A stretch of DNA of 64,000 nt from Streptomyces marokkonensis. Its GTDB lineage: Bacteria; Actinomycetota; Actinomycetes; Streptomycetales; Streptomycetaceae. Both the position numbers and the translations under genes were made by a program. Shown piece by piece: positions 37,244 to 45,680 of the stretch (the first letter of the stretch is position 1; every line of letters starts with the position of its first letter). The stretch covers positions 1 through 64,000 of the forward strand of contig NZ_VSKS01000027.1 in NCBI RefSeq assembly GCF_008312835.1, in the 5' to 3' direction. Under the pieces are notes generated by a model. The model searched no databases. It saw nothing but the letters and a program-made list of their open reading frames with translations, and was not told the DNA's origin.

Positions 37244-37274
37244 GGGCGGAGGCGCCGCGACGGCGTCTCCGCCC
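37244..37274 (+). other. 14-bp hairpin at the start of the CNNM gene leader
   Basis: Bases 37244-37257 pair with 37261-37274 (14 bp, one G-T pair, loop CGA). It directly follows an AT-rich TTGATTAATCT at 37230-37240 that may contain a -10 box (TAATCT). The hairpin could terminate the upstream operon, protect the 5' end of the next mRNA, or be part of a regulatory leader. The remaining 150 bases to the CNNM start show several weaker hairpins and no recognised riboswitch. Confidence 0.5.
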
Positions 37275-37428
37275 CTGCCGCCCCGCCCGGTGCCCAGGGG
37301 CCCCGGCTACCCGAGGAGTGACCCTCTCCGGCGATGGACGGATCGTCCTGCAGTACCTGCGCCGCCCCCTGCCGACATACCGCGGACCCGTATCCCCGGG
37401 TGCGCGCGCATGCGGAGGAGACGGCATC

Positions 37429-38760
37429 ATGACCACCCCCCTGCTGCTGCTCGCAGCCGCGTTCCTGCTGATCCTGGCCAACGGGTTCTTCGTGGCCGCG
37501 GAGTTCGGCCTGGTGACCGTCGAACGCCCGGACGCCGAACAGGCGGCCGCGGCCGGCGACCGGCGCGCCCGCCGCGTCGTCGAGTCCCTCCGGGAACTGT
37601 CCTTCCAGCTCTCCGGCACCCAGCTCGGCATCACCATCACCTCCCTGGTCGTCGGCATGCTGGCCCAGCCGGCGCTCGCCGGACTGCTGCACGGCCCCTT
37701 CACCGGCATCGGCGTCCCCGGGGGCGCGGTCCCCGGTGTCTCCGTCGTCGTCGGCATGCTGCTGGCCTCGGCCGTGCAGATGGTGATCGGCGAACTCGTG
37801 CCCAAGAACTGGGCGGTGTCCCGTCCGATGCAGGTCGCGCGCTTCGTCGCGGGGCCGCAGCACGCCTTCGCCCGTCTGTTCCGCCCGGTCATCGCCGGGC
37901 TGAACGCCGTGGCCAACCGTCTGGTGCGGGCCCTGGGCCTCGAGCCCGCCGAGGAACTGGCGTCCGCCCGCACCCCCGGTGAACTCGTGTCCCTGGCCCG
38001 GCACTCCGCCCGGGCCGGCGCCCTCGAACAGGACACGGCGGACCTCTTCGTGCGCACCCTGTCCCTGGGCGACCTGACCGCGCAGCACGTCATGACGCCG
38101 CGCGTGAAGGTCAGCGCCCTGCAGGCGTCGGCGACCGCCGAGGACGTGGTGAACCTGACCCGGGCCACCGGTCTGTCCCGTTTCCCCGTGTACCGGGAGC
38201 GCATCGACGAGATCGTCGGCATGGTCCATCTCAAGGACGCCCTCGCGGTGTCCGTGCCCGACCGGCTGCGCACCCCCGTCGGCCGCATCGCCCGCCCGGC
38301 GCTGCTCGTCCCCGAGACCCTGCCCGTACGGCCGCTGCTCACGCGGCTGCGCAGCGAGCAGCCCATCGCGGTCGTCGTCGACGAGTACGGCGGAACGGCC
38401 GGCGTCGTCACGCTGGAGGACATCGTCGAGGAGATCGTCGGCGAGGTACGCGACGAGCACGACGGACAGGACGTGCCCGAACTCGCCGTCGCCCCGCCGG
38501 AGGACGGCAACCCGGCCTGGGACGTCGACGGCGGCGTCCGCGTCGACATCCTGCTGCGCATAGGGCTGGAGGTGCCCGAGGGCCCGTACGAGACGGTGGC
38601 CGGCCTGGTCGCCGACCTGCTCGGCCGTATCCCGGCCGTCGGCGACCGCGCGGAACTGCCCGGCTGGCGGCTGTCGGTGCGCCGGGTCGGCCACTACCGC
38701 GCCGAACGCGTCCGCCTGGTCAGGACGGCCCCGCTGCCGCTCGTGGAGGTGGCCGGATGA
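37429..38760 (+). CDS. CNNM-domain/CBS-pair membrane protein (first of two)
   Basis: 443 residues from the ATG at 37429 with GGAGGAG upstream. The N-terminal CNNM (DUF21) domain has three to four helices (LLLLAAAFLLILANGFFVAA, VVVGMLLASAVQMVIGELVP). Two CBS domains follow at about residues 220-335 (HVMTPRVKVSALQASATAED and IAVVVDEYGGTAGVVTLEDI). A C-terminal CorC/HlyC domain starts near 360 (WDVDGGVRVDILLRIGLEVP). The family includes magnesium transporters (MpfA, CNNM) and the old name 'hemolysin'. Magnesium or cobalt efflux is inferred. It overlaps the next gene by four bases. Confidence 0.9.
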   Translation: MTTPLLLLAAAFLLILANGFFVAAEFGLVTVERPDAEQAAAAGDRRARRVVESLRELSFQLSGTQLGITITSLVVGMLAQPALAGLLHGPFTGIGVPGGAVPGVSVVVGMLLASAVQMVIGELVPKNWAVSRPMQVARFVAGPQHAFARLFRPVIAGLNAVANRLVRALGLEPAEELASARTPGELVSLARHSARAGALEQDTADLFVRTLSLGDLTAQHVMTPRVKVSALQASATAEDVVNLTRATGLSRFPVYRERIDEIVGMVHLKDALAVSVPDRLRTPVGRIARPALLVPETLPVRPLLTRLRSEQPIAVVVDEYGGTAGVVTLEDIVEEIVGEVRDEHDGQDVPELAVAPPEDGNPAWDVDGGVRVDILLRIGLEVPEGPYETVAGLVADLLGRIPAVGDRAELPGWRLSVRRVGHYRAERVRLVRTAPLPLVEVAG

Positions 38761-39830
38761 GCGTCCTGCAACTCCTCTTCGCCGCGCTGCTCGTGCTCGC
38801 CAACGGCTTCTTCGTCGGCGCCGAGTTCGCACTGGTCTCGGTCCGCCGCAGCCAGATCGAACCGCTCGGCACCGCCCGCGCCCGTCAGGTGCTGTACGGC
38901 CTGGAGCACCTGCCGCAGATGATGGCGGCCGCCCAGTTCGGCATCACCGTCTGCTCGCTGACCCTGGGCGCGGTCGCCGAACCGACGGTGGCCCATCTGC
39001 TGGAACCGGTCTTCGCGTGGATGCACCTGCCGCACGGCATGATCCACCCGCTCGGCTACGTCGTGGCGCTCGCCGTCGTGGTCTTCTTCCACCTCGTCAT
39101 CGGCGAGATGGTCCCGAAGAACCTGGCCATGGCGGCCCCGGAGAGGGCCGCGCTGTGGCTGAGCCCCGGGCTGGTCTGGTTCGCCCGTCTGTGCAAGCCG
39201 GTCACCGTCGCGCTCGGGGCCTGCGCCCGGGCCGTCCTGCGCCTCTTCCGCGTCGAGCCGAAGGACGAGGTCGAGGCCGTCTTCACCAGCGAGCAGCTCA
39301 ACCGGCTGGTGGAGGACGCCGGGCAGGCGGGCCTCCTCGACCCCGAGGAGGCCGAGCGCCTCGAGGACGCCCTGGAGCTGGGCTCCCGCCCGGTGACGGA
39401 CGTCCTGCTGGGCCGCGAGTCGCTGGTCACGGTCACGCCCGCGGTCACCCCGGCACAGATCGTGGAGCTCACCGCCCGCACCGGCTACTCCCGGTTCCCG
39501 GTGGCCGCGGACGGCGGTGCCTTCATGGGCTACCTCCACGTCAAGGACGTACTGGACCTGGAGGACCTCGACCGCGCCGTCCCCCAGCGGCTCTGGCGGC
39601 GCATGACGACCCTGCGGCCCGACCTCCCCCTGGACGACGCCCTCACGGTGATGCGCCGCGCCGCGACCCACCTGGCCCAGGTCTGCGACCCCTCCGGCAA
39701 GGCCCTGGGCCTGGTGGCCCTGGAGGACGTCCTGGAACTGCTGGTGGGAGAGGTACGCGACCCGGCCCACAGGGAGGTCACCCTGACGGAACAGCGCACG
39801 AGCGGCACCCCCGAGGAGGTCCCCGCATAG
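38757..39830 (+). CDS. CNNM-domain/CBS-pair membrane protein (second of two)
   Basis: 357 residues. It repeats the fold of the preceding gene: CNNM helices (LLFAALLVLANGFFVGAEFA, VVALAVVVFFHLVIGEMVPK) and two CBS domains at about residues 205-340 (VTPAVTPAQIVELTARTGYS, PLDDALTVMRRAATHLAQVC). It lacks the C-terminal CorC domain. The paired genes overlap by ATGA and are likely a heteromeric ion-transport unit; this is inference from coupling and shared fold. The stop is followed by the convergent AAA ATPase gene. Confidence 0.9.
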   Translation: MSVLQLLFAALLVLANGFFVGAEFALVSVRRSQIEPLGTARARQVLYGLEHLPQMMAAAQFGITVCSLTLGAVAEPTVAHLLEPVFAWMHLPHGMIHPLGYVVALAVVVFFHLVIGEMVPKNLAMAAPERAALWLSPGLVWFARLCKPVTVALGACARAVLRLFRVEPKDEVEAVFTSEQLNRLVEDAGQAGLLDPEEAERLEDALELGSRPVTDVLLGRESLVTVTPAVTPAQIVELTARTGYSRFPVAADGGAFMGYLHVKDVLDLEDLDRAVPQRLWRRMTTLRPDLPLDDALTVMRRAATHLAQVCDPSGKALGLVALEDVLELLVGEVRDPAHREVTLTEQRTSGTPEEVPA

Positions 39831-39881
39831 CCGCGGGCCGTCGTGCCTCCCACCCGCCGTCAGCTCCACCCACCGGGGTCC

Positions 39882-41744
39882 TCATGACCCCGGTGGGTCC
39901 GACGGTCCCCGCCCCGACAGCACCTCCCCGTACGCCTGCATGAGGTCCGGCAGCCGCAGCGTGGCCAGGTCCTCACGGGTCAACGCCCCCGGATAGACCG
40001 ACAACCGCAGATCCCGGTACGCACAGCTCTTCTCGTACAGCGTCCGCAGGAACCGCCCGTTCCCCAGCTCGTCGATCCACCCCTGGTCCACCACGTGCCC
40101 GGCGATCGACCGCAGCTCGTCCAGCGCCTCCTCGTCCCACACATCCCCGTTCTCCCCGGCCAGCACCTCACCGATCGAGGTGAGCTCCAGCGGCCGGTAC
40201 GAGGGGAAGTCCACGCGTGTGGTGAAGCGTGACGACAGCCCGGGGTTGGCGGCGAGCAGCCGGTCCATGCCCTCCGGATACCCGGCGAGGATCACCACCA
40301 GATGATCGCGGTTGTCCTCCGCCCGCTTCAGCAGCACCTGAAGCGCCTCGTCCCCGTACGCGTCACCCTTGCCGTAGCCGGAGTTCGACAGGGAGTACGC
40401 CTCGTCCACGAACAGCACCCCGCCGAGGGCGGAGTCGATCAGCTCGTTGGCCTTCACCGCGGTCTGCCCAAGGTACTCGCCCACCAGATCGGCCCGCTGG
40501 GCCTCCACCAGGTGGTCACCGCCGAGCAGTCCGAGGGCGTAGAAGACGCGGCCCAGGATGCGGGCCACGGTGGTCTTTCCCGTCCCGGACGGCCCGGAGA
40601 ACACGAAGTGCCGTTTCGGCGGCTGCACCGGCAACCCCTGCCCGGCCCGCAGCCGCGCCATGTTCAGTTGCGCCGACAACGCCTTGACCTGGCGCTTCAC
40701 CGGCTCCAGTCCCACCATGCGCTCCAGTTCCGCGAGCGCCTCCTCCAGTAACGCGGGATCGGTCGGCCCTGTCGGCAGCGGCGACCCGGGACTGCCCCCG
40801 CGCTCGCGCACCCCCGGTCCGGCGACCGGCGGCAGCGGAGCCGGCGGCGGCTCGGGGTCGGACAGCCTGAGGTCGCGGCCCTCGGTGCCGAAGAGCGGAT
40901 CGAGTGTGTCGGGACCGTCCATCATGTCCTGCCCGACACCCGCGAGGGTGATCGCGGCGAGGTCGGCGGCATCGTCGTAGCCGTCGCCCTCGGCGATCGC
41001 GGCGAGCCGGGCGGAGGTGTCCATGAAGGCCGGATCGACCCGGTGCACGGCCCGGTACAGGGGAAGCGCCGCGGCGCTGCGACCGGTTCCCTCATGGGCG
41101 CGCGCCAGCCAGTAGCGCAGCTCCTTGCGCTGCGGCTGCTCGCTGCGGCACCGCATCAGCGCCGCCGACAGCAGTGGTTCGGCCTGCCCGTACATCTCCA
41201 GCCGTACCCGCGCCATGCCGCCGAACAGGCCCGCCTCGATGCCGAGCATGGGGTCCTCGACCAGTGAGTCGGTGTGCCGGACCAGCTGCTCCCAGTCCTT
41301 GACCAGGTAGGCGCGGCAGGCGTGCAGAAAGCGGACCTGCGGATCGGTGTCCACCGGGGGCAGCCCGGCGAGCGCCCGGTCCAGCTCGGGGACGTGGCGG
41401 CCGTCCAGCCAGTGGGAGGCGTGCGCCAGCAGCAGATCGCGGGGGCTCTCCAGCACCGGTTGCACCCACCAGCCCAGCCAGTACCAGGAGTTGAGGGTGC
41501 GCCGGTGCCTGCTGCGCTGTTCGCCGAAGCGCTCCCGGTGCCGGAACATCCGCAGCAGCGCGGTCGTCGTGTCGACGCGCAGCGCGTGCAGCCCGAGCCA
41601 GCCGTCGGCCATCCCGGGATCGATCCGGACCGCGGCCCGGAACTCCTCCTCGGCCTGCGGGTAGGCGCCCATGGTGTAGGCGTCCACGCCTCGTAGCCAG
41701 GCCAGGTCGGCCGGGGCCTGCGTGCCCTGCGTGCCGAAGTCCAT
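39882..41744 (-). CDS. EccA/CbxX-type AAA ATPase with TPR N-terminus
   Basis: 620 residues from the ATG at 41744 with GGGGGA before it. The N-terminal 280 residues are TPR-like helices (AYPQAEEEFRAAVRIDPGMA, LPLYRAVHRVDPAFMDTSAR). After a Pro-rich linker comes a CbxX/CfqX AAA domain. Its parts are GLEPVKRQVKALSAQLNMAR, Walker A FSGPSGTGKTTVARILG, Walker B GGVLFVDEAYSL, and the sensor region LVVILAGYPEGMDRLLAANP with GLSSRFTTRVDF. This is the architecture of EccA, the ATPase of type VII secretion. No other type VII component lies in the window, so the client is unknown. Confidence 0.88.
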   Translation of the reverse strand: MDFGTQGTQAPADLAWLRGVDAYTMGAYPQAEEEFRAAVRIDPGMADGWLGLHALRVDTTTALLRMFRHRERFGEQRSRHRRTLNSWYWLGWWVQPVLESPRDLLLAHASHWLDGRHVPELDRALAGLPPVDTDPQVRFLHACRAYLVKDWEQLVRHTDSLVEDPMLGIEAGLFGGMARVRLEMYGQAEPLLSAALMRCRSEQPQRKELRYWLARAHEGTGRSAAALPLYRAVHRVDPAFMDTSARLAAIAEGDGYDDAADLAAITLAGVGQDMMDGPDTLDPLFGTEGRDLRLSDPEPPPAPLPPVAGPGVRERGGSPGSPLPTGPTDPALLEEALAELERMVGLEPVKRQVKALSAQLNMARLRAGQGLPVQPPKRHFVFSGPSGTGKTTVARILGRVFYALGLLGGDHLVEAQRADLVGEYLGQTAVKANELIDSALGGVLFVDEAYSLSNSGYGKGDAYGDEALQVLLKRAEDNRDHLVVILAGYPEGMDRLLAANPGLSSRFTTRVDFPSYRPLELTSIGEVLAGENGDVWDEEALDELRSIAGHVVDQGWIDELGNGRFLRTLYEKSCAYRDLRLSVYPGALTREDLATLRLPDLMQAYGEVLSGRGPSDPPGS

Positions 41745-42021
41745 CACGTCCCCCACAAACCGTGCCCCCGTCGGTGTGCCGGCCGGCCCTCGCCCGTCGG
41801 CTCCCTGTGGTCGAACCGCTGTGCCGCGGACCGGAGTTGCAAGGTGCGCGAAGCAGCGTCCGTAGGTCGCACCGAGGGCATCGTACCTGCGGCGGCGGCG
41901 CGTCCGTAGGGTGCCGCGCACGGGGAAGAACGAGGTGGGGGAGGAGTGCGCCGGACCGCCCGGTGACCCAGGGTGATCGTCATATGCCGCTGAGCGGTCG
42001 AAAGACGCGAAGAGGGCAGAA

Positions 42022-42059
42022 CGAAGCCCCCGATCACGGGGGAACAACCGGGGGCTTCG
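42022..42059 (-). terminator. Strong 11-bp hairpin
   Basis: CGAAGCCCCCG at 42022-42032 pairs perfectly with CGGGGGCTTCG at 42049-42059 (16-base loop). It lies 115 bases past the end of the minus-strand kinase gene and is best read as its terminator. The rest of the gap 41745-42173 contains the EccA-like gene's promoter region and no other gene I can support. Confidence 0.7.
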
Positions 42060-42173
42060 CGTCTGCCGGCGACTCCGGAGAGCCGCACATTGAGAACGTA
42101 AGACCTGTACGGGCCCTCGGTCAAGCAGAGTTGGGGTACTCCGGCAACTTGTCCGGGACCGCTCTTCACAGGT

Positions 42174-42875
42174 TCACCACAGTGCCGACGGGTCGTCACC
42201 GTGTGTGAACGGAGCAGCTGAATCATCCGTCCCGGCAGGCCCGGTGAGCAGCTCGTACCCCTCCTTGCGCTGCCGCACCAGAAGGTCCGCGAAGGGGCGT
42301 GAGGGATCGCCGGCGAAGTGCTCGCTCTCCGCGCGCACCCAGCCGTCCCAGAACTCCCGCTGCTCCTCACCGTCCCGCTCCCGGCCGCGCGACCAGGACT
42401 CCTCGCGCGGCAGGTCCATCCAGAGCAGCAGTGCCAGATGCGGGCGCAGGGCACGGCGTCCCGCGCCGACGCCCTCCACGACGATCACGGGGGCCGGCGG
42501 CAGGGGGCGGGGCGGCCCGAAGCGGCGGGCGCGCCAGTCGTAGGGGGAGTAGTGCGCGGTTTCGCCGCGGCCGAGGGGTTCGACCACCTCGCTCAGCAGC
42601 CGTCCGGTCCAGCCGAACAGCTCCTGGTGGCTGGCGACGTCGTCGAGTCGCAGCACCGGGGCGCCGTCCAGGGCCCCGGCCAGCAGGCCGGCGAAGGTCG
42701 ACTTCCCGGAGCCGGCGTGTCCGTCGACGCCGACGAGCCGGACCGGGCCGCAGGAGGGGCCGAGCCGGCGGATGCGGGAGGCAAGATCGTGAATGGCTGG
42801 TTCCGGGGCAGTGGTGAGGGCGGACGGGAGCACTCTAGGCCCCGGCCCCGCGAGGCCCGCCGCGGGTCCCGCCAT
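42174..42875 (-). CDS. Uridine-kinase-like P-loop protein
   Basis: 233 residues if it starts at 42875; the first 25 residues are low-complexity, so a later start is possible. The Walker A motif is VDGHAGSGKSTFAGLLAGAL (about residues 49-68). LRLDDVASHQELFGW, YDWRARRFGPPRPLPPAPVI and VIVVEGVGAGRRALRPHL follow the uridine kinase/phosphoribulokinase pattern. The real substrate could be a nucleoside or another small molecule. It diverges from the exported peptidase gene and is followed by a strong terminator. Confidence 0.82.
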   Translation of the reverse strand: MAGPAAGLAGPGPRVLPSALTTAPEPAIHDLASRIRRLGPSCGPVRLVGVDGHAGSGKSTFAGLLAGALDGAPVLRLDDVASHQELFGWTGRLLSEVVEPLGRGETAHYSPYDWRARRFGPPRPLPPAPVIVVEGVGAGRRALRPHLALLLWMDLPREESWSRGRERDGEEQREFWDGWVRAESEHFAGDPSRPFADLLVRQRKEGYELLTGPAGTDDSAAPFTHGDDPSALW

Positions 42876-43033
42876 TGGTCGAGTCCCATGTTGGTCGGGC
42901 GCGGCACGGCCGGGGTGCTGGCAGGATCCGCCCGGCTGCGTTCATAGTTGGCGCACACCCGCTCCACCCGGCGGACGTCCACCGTCCGCGCACTGGTCCT
43001 GTCCCGACTCCGACACCTGGGGGTCCTCCACCC

Positions 43034-44407
43034 ATGAGCAGAGCCGAACTGCCGTCCCGCAGAACCCTGCTGACCGCGGCGGTCGCCGCCACCGTCGCCG
43101 GGAGCGCGGTCCCGGCGTACGCCGGGACTCCGGCCGCCGGCGCCACCGGCGCCACGGACGGCGGGCGGGCCGCCGCCCGCACCGTCGACAACCGGGCCTG
43201 GACCTCGTACACCGACTGGCGCGGCGGCACCGCCGACGGGACCCGTGCCGTCGCCGGTGTCCGTCCCGGTCTGGTGATCGCGAGGGCCGCCGGCACCAAG
43301 GACTACACCGACCCGCACACGGGCCGCACGGCCGCCTGGGAGTACGCGACCTGGACCTCGCCCGTGCACCGTCTCGCGGTTCCGGCCACGGAGGCCATCG
43401 CCTCCTGGAACGCGCACACCCCCGTGGGCACCTGGCTCGAGGTGGAGCTGAAGGGCACGTACTCCGACGGCACGGACACCCCCTGGTACGTGATGGGCCG
43501 CTGGGCGGCCGGTGACCAGGACATCCGGCGCACCTCGGTGGACGGCCAGGGCGACGGCAGGAGCAGTGTCTGGACGGACACGTTCGCCGTCGACGACGCC
43601 GCCTCGGGCCTGCGCCTGGTCTCCTACCGGCTGCGCCTCACCCTCCACCGTCGCCCCGGCACCCGCCTCACCCCGACCGTGTGGCGGGCCGGCGCGATGG
43701 GCTCCGACGTCCCGGACCGGTTCACCGTCCCCGCCTCCACGCCCCGCCTGGCCCGCGAGCTGATCGTCCCGCGCTACTCACAGGAGATCCACAAGGGCCA
43801 GTACCCGGAGTACGACAACGGGGGCGAGGCCTGGTGCAGCCCGACCTCCTCGCAGATGATCATCGAGTACTGGGGCGGCAGGCTCACCGAGGAGCAGTTG
43901 TCCTGGGTCGACCCGTCCTACGCCGACCCGCAGATCTGCCACGCGGCCCGTTACACGTACGACTACCAGTACGCCGGCTGCGGCAACTGGCCGTTCAACG
44001 CCGCCTACGCGGCCACCTTCGAGGGCCTGCAGGGCGTCGTCACCCGTCTGCGTTCCCTCGCCGACCTGGAGACGCTGATCGCCGCGGGCATCCCGGCCAT
44101 AACGTCCCAGTCCTTCCTGAAGGAGGAGCTGACCGGGGCCGGGTACGGCACCTCGGGGCATCTGATGACCGTGATCGGCTTCACCGCCGACGGCGACGTG
44201 ATCGCCAACGACCCCGCCTCGGACGACAACGAGGCGGTGCGCCGCGTCTACCAGCGGCGCGAGTGGGAGAACATCTGGCTGAGGACGAAGCGGTACAACG
44301 CCTCCGGCAAGGTCGTCTCCGGCACCGGAGGGGTCTGCTACCTGTACTTCCCGGCACGTCCGACCCCGTCGCAGCGCAAGGCGCTCGCGGCGGTGGGAGT
44401 GCGCTGA
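43034..44407 (+). CDS. Exported C39-like peptidase family protein
   Basis: 457 residues from the ATG at 43034. The N-terminus SRRTLLTAAVAATVAGSAVP with AYAG cleavage site looks like a twin-arginine signal. A beta-rich region (about 45-240) of unknown role precedes a C39_2-type papain-like domain. The active cysteine lies in EAWCSPTSSQMIIEYWGG (about residue 272). The histidine follows in SGHLMTVIGFTADGDVIAND (about 375), with the aspartate in NDPAS. It is probably a wall or extracellular peptidase or transpeptidase; targets unknown. A hairpin at 44414-44450 follows. Confidence 0.87.
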   Translation: MSRAELPSRRTLLTAAVAATVAGSAVPAYAGTPAAGATGATDGGRAAARTVDNRAWTSYTDWRGGTADGTRAVAGVRPGLVIARAAGTKDYTDPHTGRTAAWEYATWTSPVHRLAVPATEAIASWNAHTPVGTWLEVELKGTYSDGTDTPWYVMGRWAAGDQDIRRTSVDGQGDGRSSVWTDTFAVDDAASGLRLVSYRLRLTLHRRPGTRLTPTVWRAGAMGSDVPDRFTVPASTPRLARELIVPRYSQEIHKGQYPEYDNGGEAWCSPTSSQMIIEYWGGRLTEEQLSWVDPSYADPQICHAARYTYDYQYAGCGNWPFNAAYAATFEGLQGVVTRLRSLADLETLIAAGIPAITSQSFLKEELTGAGYGTSGHLMTVIGFTADGDVIANDPASDDNEAVRRVYQRREWENIWLRTKRYNASGKVVSGTGGVCYLYFPARPTPSQRKALAAVGVR

Positions 44408-44413
44408 GCCGGT

Positions 44414-44450
44414 CCGGCGGGCGGACCCCGGCCGTGCACCGGGGCCCGCC
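44414..44450 (+). terminator. Hairpin after the C39-like gene
   Basis: CGGCGGG (44414-44420) and CCCCGG (44425-44430) pair with CCGGGG (about 44438-44443) and CCCGCCG (44444-44450), giving a two-part stem right after the stop at 44407. Confidence 0.6.
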
Positions 44451-44548
44451 GTCGTGTGACCGATGTCTCGGCCGCGGTCGCCGCTCACGGTGGCAAGGTG
44501 GACAGGGCCGCGGGGGAGTCCACCCACCACCGAGACCAGCGAGAAGTC

Positions 44549-44689
44549 ATGAGCGCGAACGCAGCCACCGTCACCCGTGCCCGCACCGGCGGCCCCCGGG
44601 AGGACGGACCGAAGATCCTCGAGCACGTCATGGGATGGATGCTCGTCGTGGTGCTCGCGATGCTCGTGACCCAGCTGGGACTGCTGTAG
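44549..44689 (+). CDS. Small membrane protein of the SCO1431 type
   Basis: 46 residues from the ATG at 44549 (GAGAAG upstream). A charged N-terminal half (ARTGGPREDGPKILEHVMG) is followed by one transmembrane helix (WMLVVVLAMLVTQLGLL) that ends the protein. I recall such proteins annotated as 'SCO1431 family membrane protein' in Streptomyces. No function is known. It lies between the peptidase gene and the chitinase pseudogene. Confidence 0.75.
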   Translation: MSANAATVTRARTGGPREDGPKILEHVMGWMLVVVLAMLVTQLGLL

Positions 44690-44770
44690 CCGCCGTGGCG
44701 GCAGAGGGCGGAGGGCCCCCGGTGGAATCCCCGCCCCCTGACCGTGCCGGGGGCTACCGGATCGCCCTGA

Positions 44771-45373
44771 TCAGCTCCCCGTCGCCGTGCCGCCGGGCGC
44801 CGACGGTGTGACACCGGTCCGGCCGCGGCCGTAGAAGCCGATGCCGAGCAGCAGCTCGGAGGCGGGGATCCCGAGCCCCTTGAGCTTCGCGACGGTGGCC
44901 GAGCCGTCGGGGTCCGCCTTCGGGATGCCGTCGTACGCGGTCAGCGCCGAGTGCGGGGCGGTGGGCCAGGCGGCGTCGCAGGCGCCGAAGAAGTCGTACG
45001 TCATCGGGTTGTACCAGTCGACGTACGGGGCGGCGCCCGCGTGTCGGCCGCGTCGATCTTGCCGCCCGGGGTGGCGTCCGCGGTGATCGCCGCGGTGACC
45101 AGGTGCCGGAGCCGAACGTGGCGCGCAGCGCCGACATCAGGTACCGGAAGGCGTCCCGGCCGCTGGAGTCGCAGGTGGCGCCGCAGGCGTCCGGATACTC
45201 CCAGTCGATGTCGATGTCGATGCCGATGCCGATGGTGCGTTCGGCCGCCGCGCAGGAGTCACCGGCCGTACGTGCCGCCGGTGACGGCCGTTGGCGCCCC
45301 ATTCGGTGAAGTGGCCGATGACCTCGGAACCGGCCGCGGCCTCCTGAGCCGAGGTCGCGGCGGTGGATGGCAT
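44771..45373 (-). pseudogene. Degenerate GH18 chitinase (ChiD-like)
   Basis: Pieces of one chitinase lie in successive frames of the minus strand. Piece 1, from the ATG at 45373 (RBS GAGGAG), reads SEVIGHFTEWGANGR and lacks a signal peptide. After an internal deletion, piece 2 in another frame holds the catalytic motif IDIDWEYPDACGATCDSSG and ALRATFGSGTW. Piece 3 in the third frame reads LVTAAITADATPGGKIDAAD near 45040-45102. Piece 4, back in frame 1, reads PYVDWYNPMTYDFFGACDAA through LLLGIGFYGRGRTGVT and stops early after GGTATG. So at least three frameshifts, an internal deletion and a truncated C-terminus are present. The match to the Streptomyces ChiC/ChiD type is from memory. Its promoter survives intact at 45419-45460. 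Confidence 0.88.
45205..45234. repeat. Hexanucleotide tandem repeat inside the chitinase catalytic motif
   Basis: Five units: TCGATG three times then CCGATG twice (plus strand). On the minus strand it encodes the odd run GIGIDIDIDWEYP, an expanded version of the normal GIDIDWEYP. Slipped-strand replication is the simple explanation. Confidence 0.8.
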
Positions 45374-45418
45374 CGGTGTCTCCTCGCGGGGGAGGGGAGC
45401 GCGGGTCGGTGGAGCCAA

Positions 45419-45460
45419 ACCCTAGGAGGACTAGACCAGTTGGTCAATGGTGCGGACCAA
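45419..45460 (-). promoter_or_regulatory. Chitin-type promoter of the chitinase pseudogene
   Basis: On the minus strand: -35 TTGACC (45442-45447), 17-base spacer, -10 TAGGGT (45419-45424). Direct repeats TTGGTCCGCACC (45449-45460) and CTGGTCTAGTCC (45428-45439) flank the -35. Architecture and words match the promoter of the intact chitinase at 31913-31955. The remaining 220 bases to the acyl-CoA dehydrogenase start hold that gene's own promoter region. Confidence 0.75.
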
Positions 45461-45680
45461 TCGTGATCGAGGAGACGTGTGGCGAAGGTATCTTGAGTAA
45501 GCGGTCGTTAACCGGTGACTCGATGCCGCCGATCGGGCATACTCACAGCGCACAGCCGCTGGTCAGCAGCTTCCGAGACCCGGGAGTGCGAGCATCGGCC
45601 AGGCACCGATACGACCCCGGCGGAGCCGCCCCCACCCAAGGCGCACGCCGATGTGCCCGAACAGGGAGGAGAGCGTCGCC

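Noticed and set aside
37275-37428. M-box (magnesium) riboswitch before the CNNM genes
   Set aside because: The conserved AGGTGAGGCTCC-type segments of M-box RNAs are not present.
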